Shown here piece by piece: positions 63,386 through 64,000 of a stretch of 64,000 bases of DNA. The position numbers were made by a program, and so were the translations under genes. Where the stretch lies: assembly GCA_014706295.1 (NCBI GenBank), contig JACSVZ010000007.1:52032975-52096974 (forward strand), written 5' to 3'. This DNA is from Lycocorax pyrrhopterus obiensis. Taxonomy: Eukaryota > Chordata > Aves > Passeriformes > Paradisaeidae. The first letter of the stretch is position 1; each line of letters opens with the position of its first letter. The notes beneath the pieces were generated by a model. It searched no databases, was not told the origin of the DNA, and saw only the letters and a program-made list of their open reading frames with translations.

Positions 63386-64000
63386 ATACAGTTCCACAAA
63401 TTATATAATTGCAGACACTAAGGCACTGTTCATTTGAACTACCTAGAGGCAAACCTGTAAAAAGAGATCTTTCAGAAGTCCTTGTCAGAAATATTTCAAT
63501 TAAAAAGTTCTTAAATGCAAAATCTCCTTCTCTCAGTTCTTGAAGTTTTTATGTGGCTACATCTATAAACGGTCATCAAATGAAGAGAACCAAGCATCTC
63601 TAAGAGAGGCCACGAAGACAACCCCCACAGGACCTGTCAAGGGCAGGAAACAGCCTGCACCTCATGCTTGGTTGGCACCAACCCCTTCCCACAAAGTAAC
63701 TCATATTCCCTTAACTTAGCATGAGAATGGGCATACTAGGCAAGACCCAGCACACGTGAAGTTCCGGACCAGCAACGCAGGTTCCATGAAAGTAGAAATC
63801 CACACATCACATCCTCTTCCTACTCTGCCGAAACACTACTTGAAAACTTTGGGCACTAGTGTTATAAAGCATTAAAGACAGAGCAAGATTAACTAAGAAA
63901 TACAGGCAACATTTGCAAGGTAAGAGACTTAGTTTTATTAAGAGAATTCCATCACTATTTATCATATTCTAAAATATATACAAACATACAAAAAGCACAA

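Larger units (their letters stand above)
44037..64000 (-). other. SETD3: SETD3 5'-UTR intron (partial, runs off the right edge)
   Basis: An acceptor directly precedes the 7-nt UTR stub of C1, so everything to the right should be intron until an upstream non-coding exon. I see no CpG-rich promoter and no convincing coding exon in 20 kb. Contents are a 2.2-kb old CR1 (44625-46850), microsatellites at about 50300 and 51557, a 19-bp tandem at 51625-51662, and a CR1 cluster at 62265-63385. Otherwise it is AT-rich with nothing recognised, including 46851-50295, 51663-61080 and 63386-64000. Confidence 0.8.

Noticed and set aside
44037..64000. A SETD3 5' non-coding exon or main promoter
   Set aside because: I found no CpG-rich start region or convincing upstream exon here. 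The true first exon is expected beyond the right edge.
1..64000. CRISPR arrays, rRNA, tRNA genes, endogenous retrovirus proteins
   Set aside because: No regularly spaced repeats, cloverleaf-like genes with A/B boxes, or retroviral gag/pol/env motifs were recognised by reading.

Overview
The window is vertebrate nuclear DNA, almost certainly from a bird. It is AT-rich and CpG-poor. The only interspersed repeats I recognise are CR1 LINE fragments, the typical avian repeat. One multi-exon gene on the minus strand dominates it. I read this gene as SETD3, the actin histidine N-methyltransferase. All twelve coding exons are present, the splice phases agree throughout, and together they encode 593 residues, one fewer than I recall for the human protein. 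I cannot name the species; a galliform or other neognath would fit.

Layout, left to right: 1-8061 is SETD3 3' UTR and downstream sequence with several candidate poly(A) signals, one only 20 bp from the window edge. From 8062 to 20916 lie the last seven coding exons (C12 to C6), covering the C-terminal tail, the Rubisco-LSMT-like substrate-binding domain and the catalytic half of the SET domain. From 20917 to 37254 is one 16.3-kb intron, the most unusual part of the window. It holds a dense CpG island (about 22.56-23.05 kb), a candidate conserved non-coding block beside it (about 20.98-22.35 kb), an exon-like segment encoding a signal-peptide-like start (24.39-24.49 kb) and a double CR1 insertion (30.9-33.1 kb). 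From 37255 to 44036 are the first five coding exons (C5 to C1), with the ATG at 44027-44029. From 44037 to 64000 is the 5'-UTR intron, which runs out of the window. It carries an old 2.2-kb CR1 and, near the right edge, a plus-strand CR1 interrupted by a minus-strand CR1. I see no CpG-rich main promoter or first non-coding exon here, so the SETD3 start site should lie beyond 64000.

SETD3 methylates a single actin histidine (His73 of beta-actin). The residues known to bind AdoMet and the target histidine (Arg75, Glu104-Phe106, Asn256, Trp274, Asp275-His279, Tyr313, Arg316, Ser325-Phe327) are all present at human numbering, so the gene looks intact. In mammals its downstream neighbour is BCL11B, a developmental regulator surrounded by gene desert. 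The non-coding material in the large SETD3 intron could therefore serve a neighbouring gene; this is inference. I see no second confident protein-coding gene, RNA gene, CRISPR array or virus in the window.
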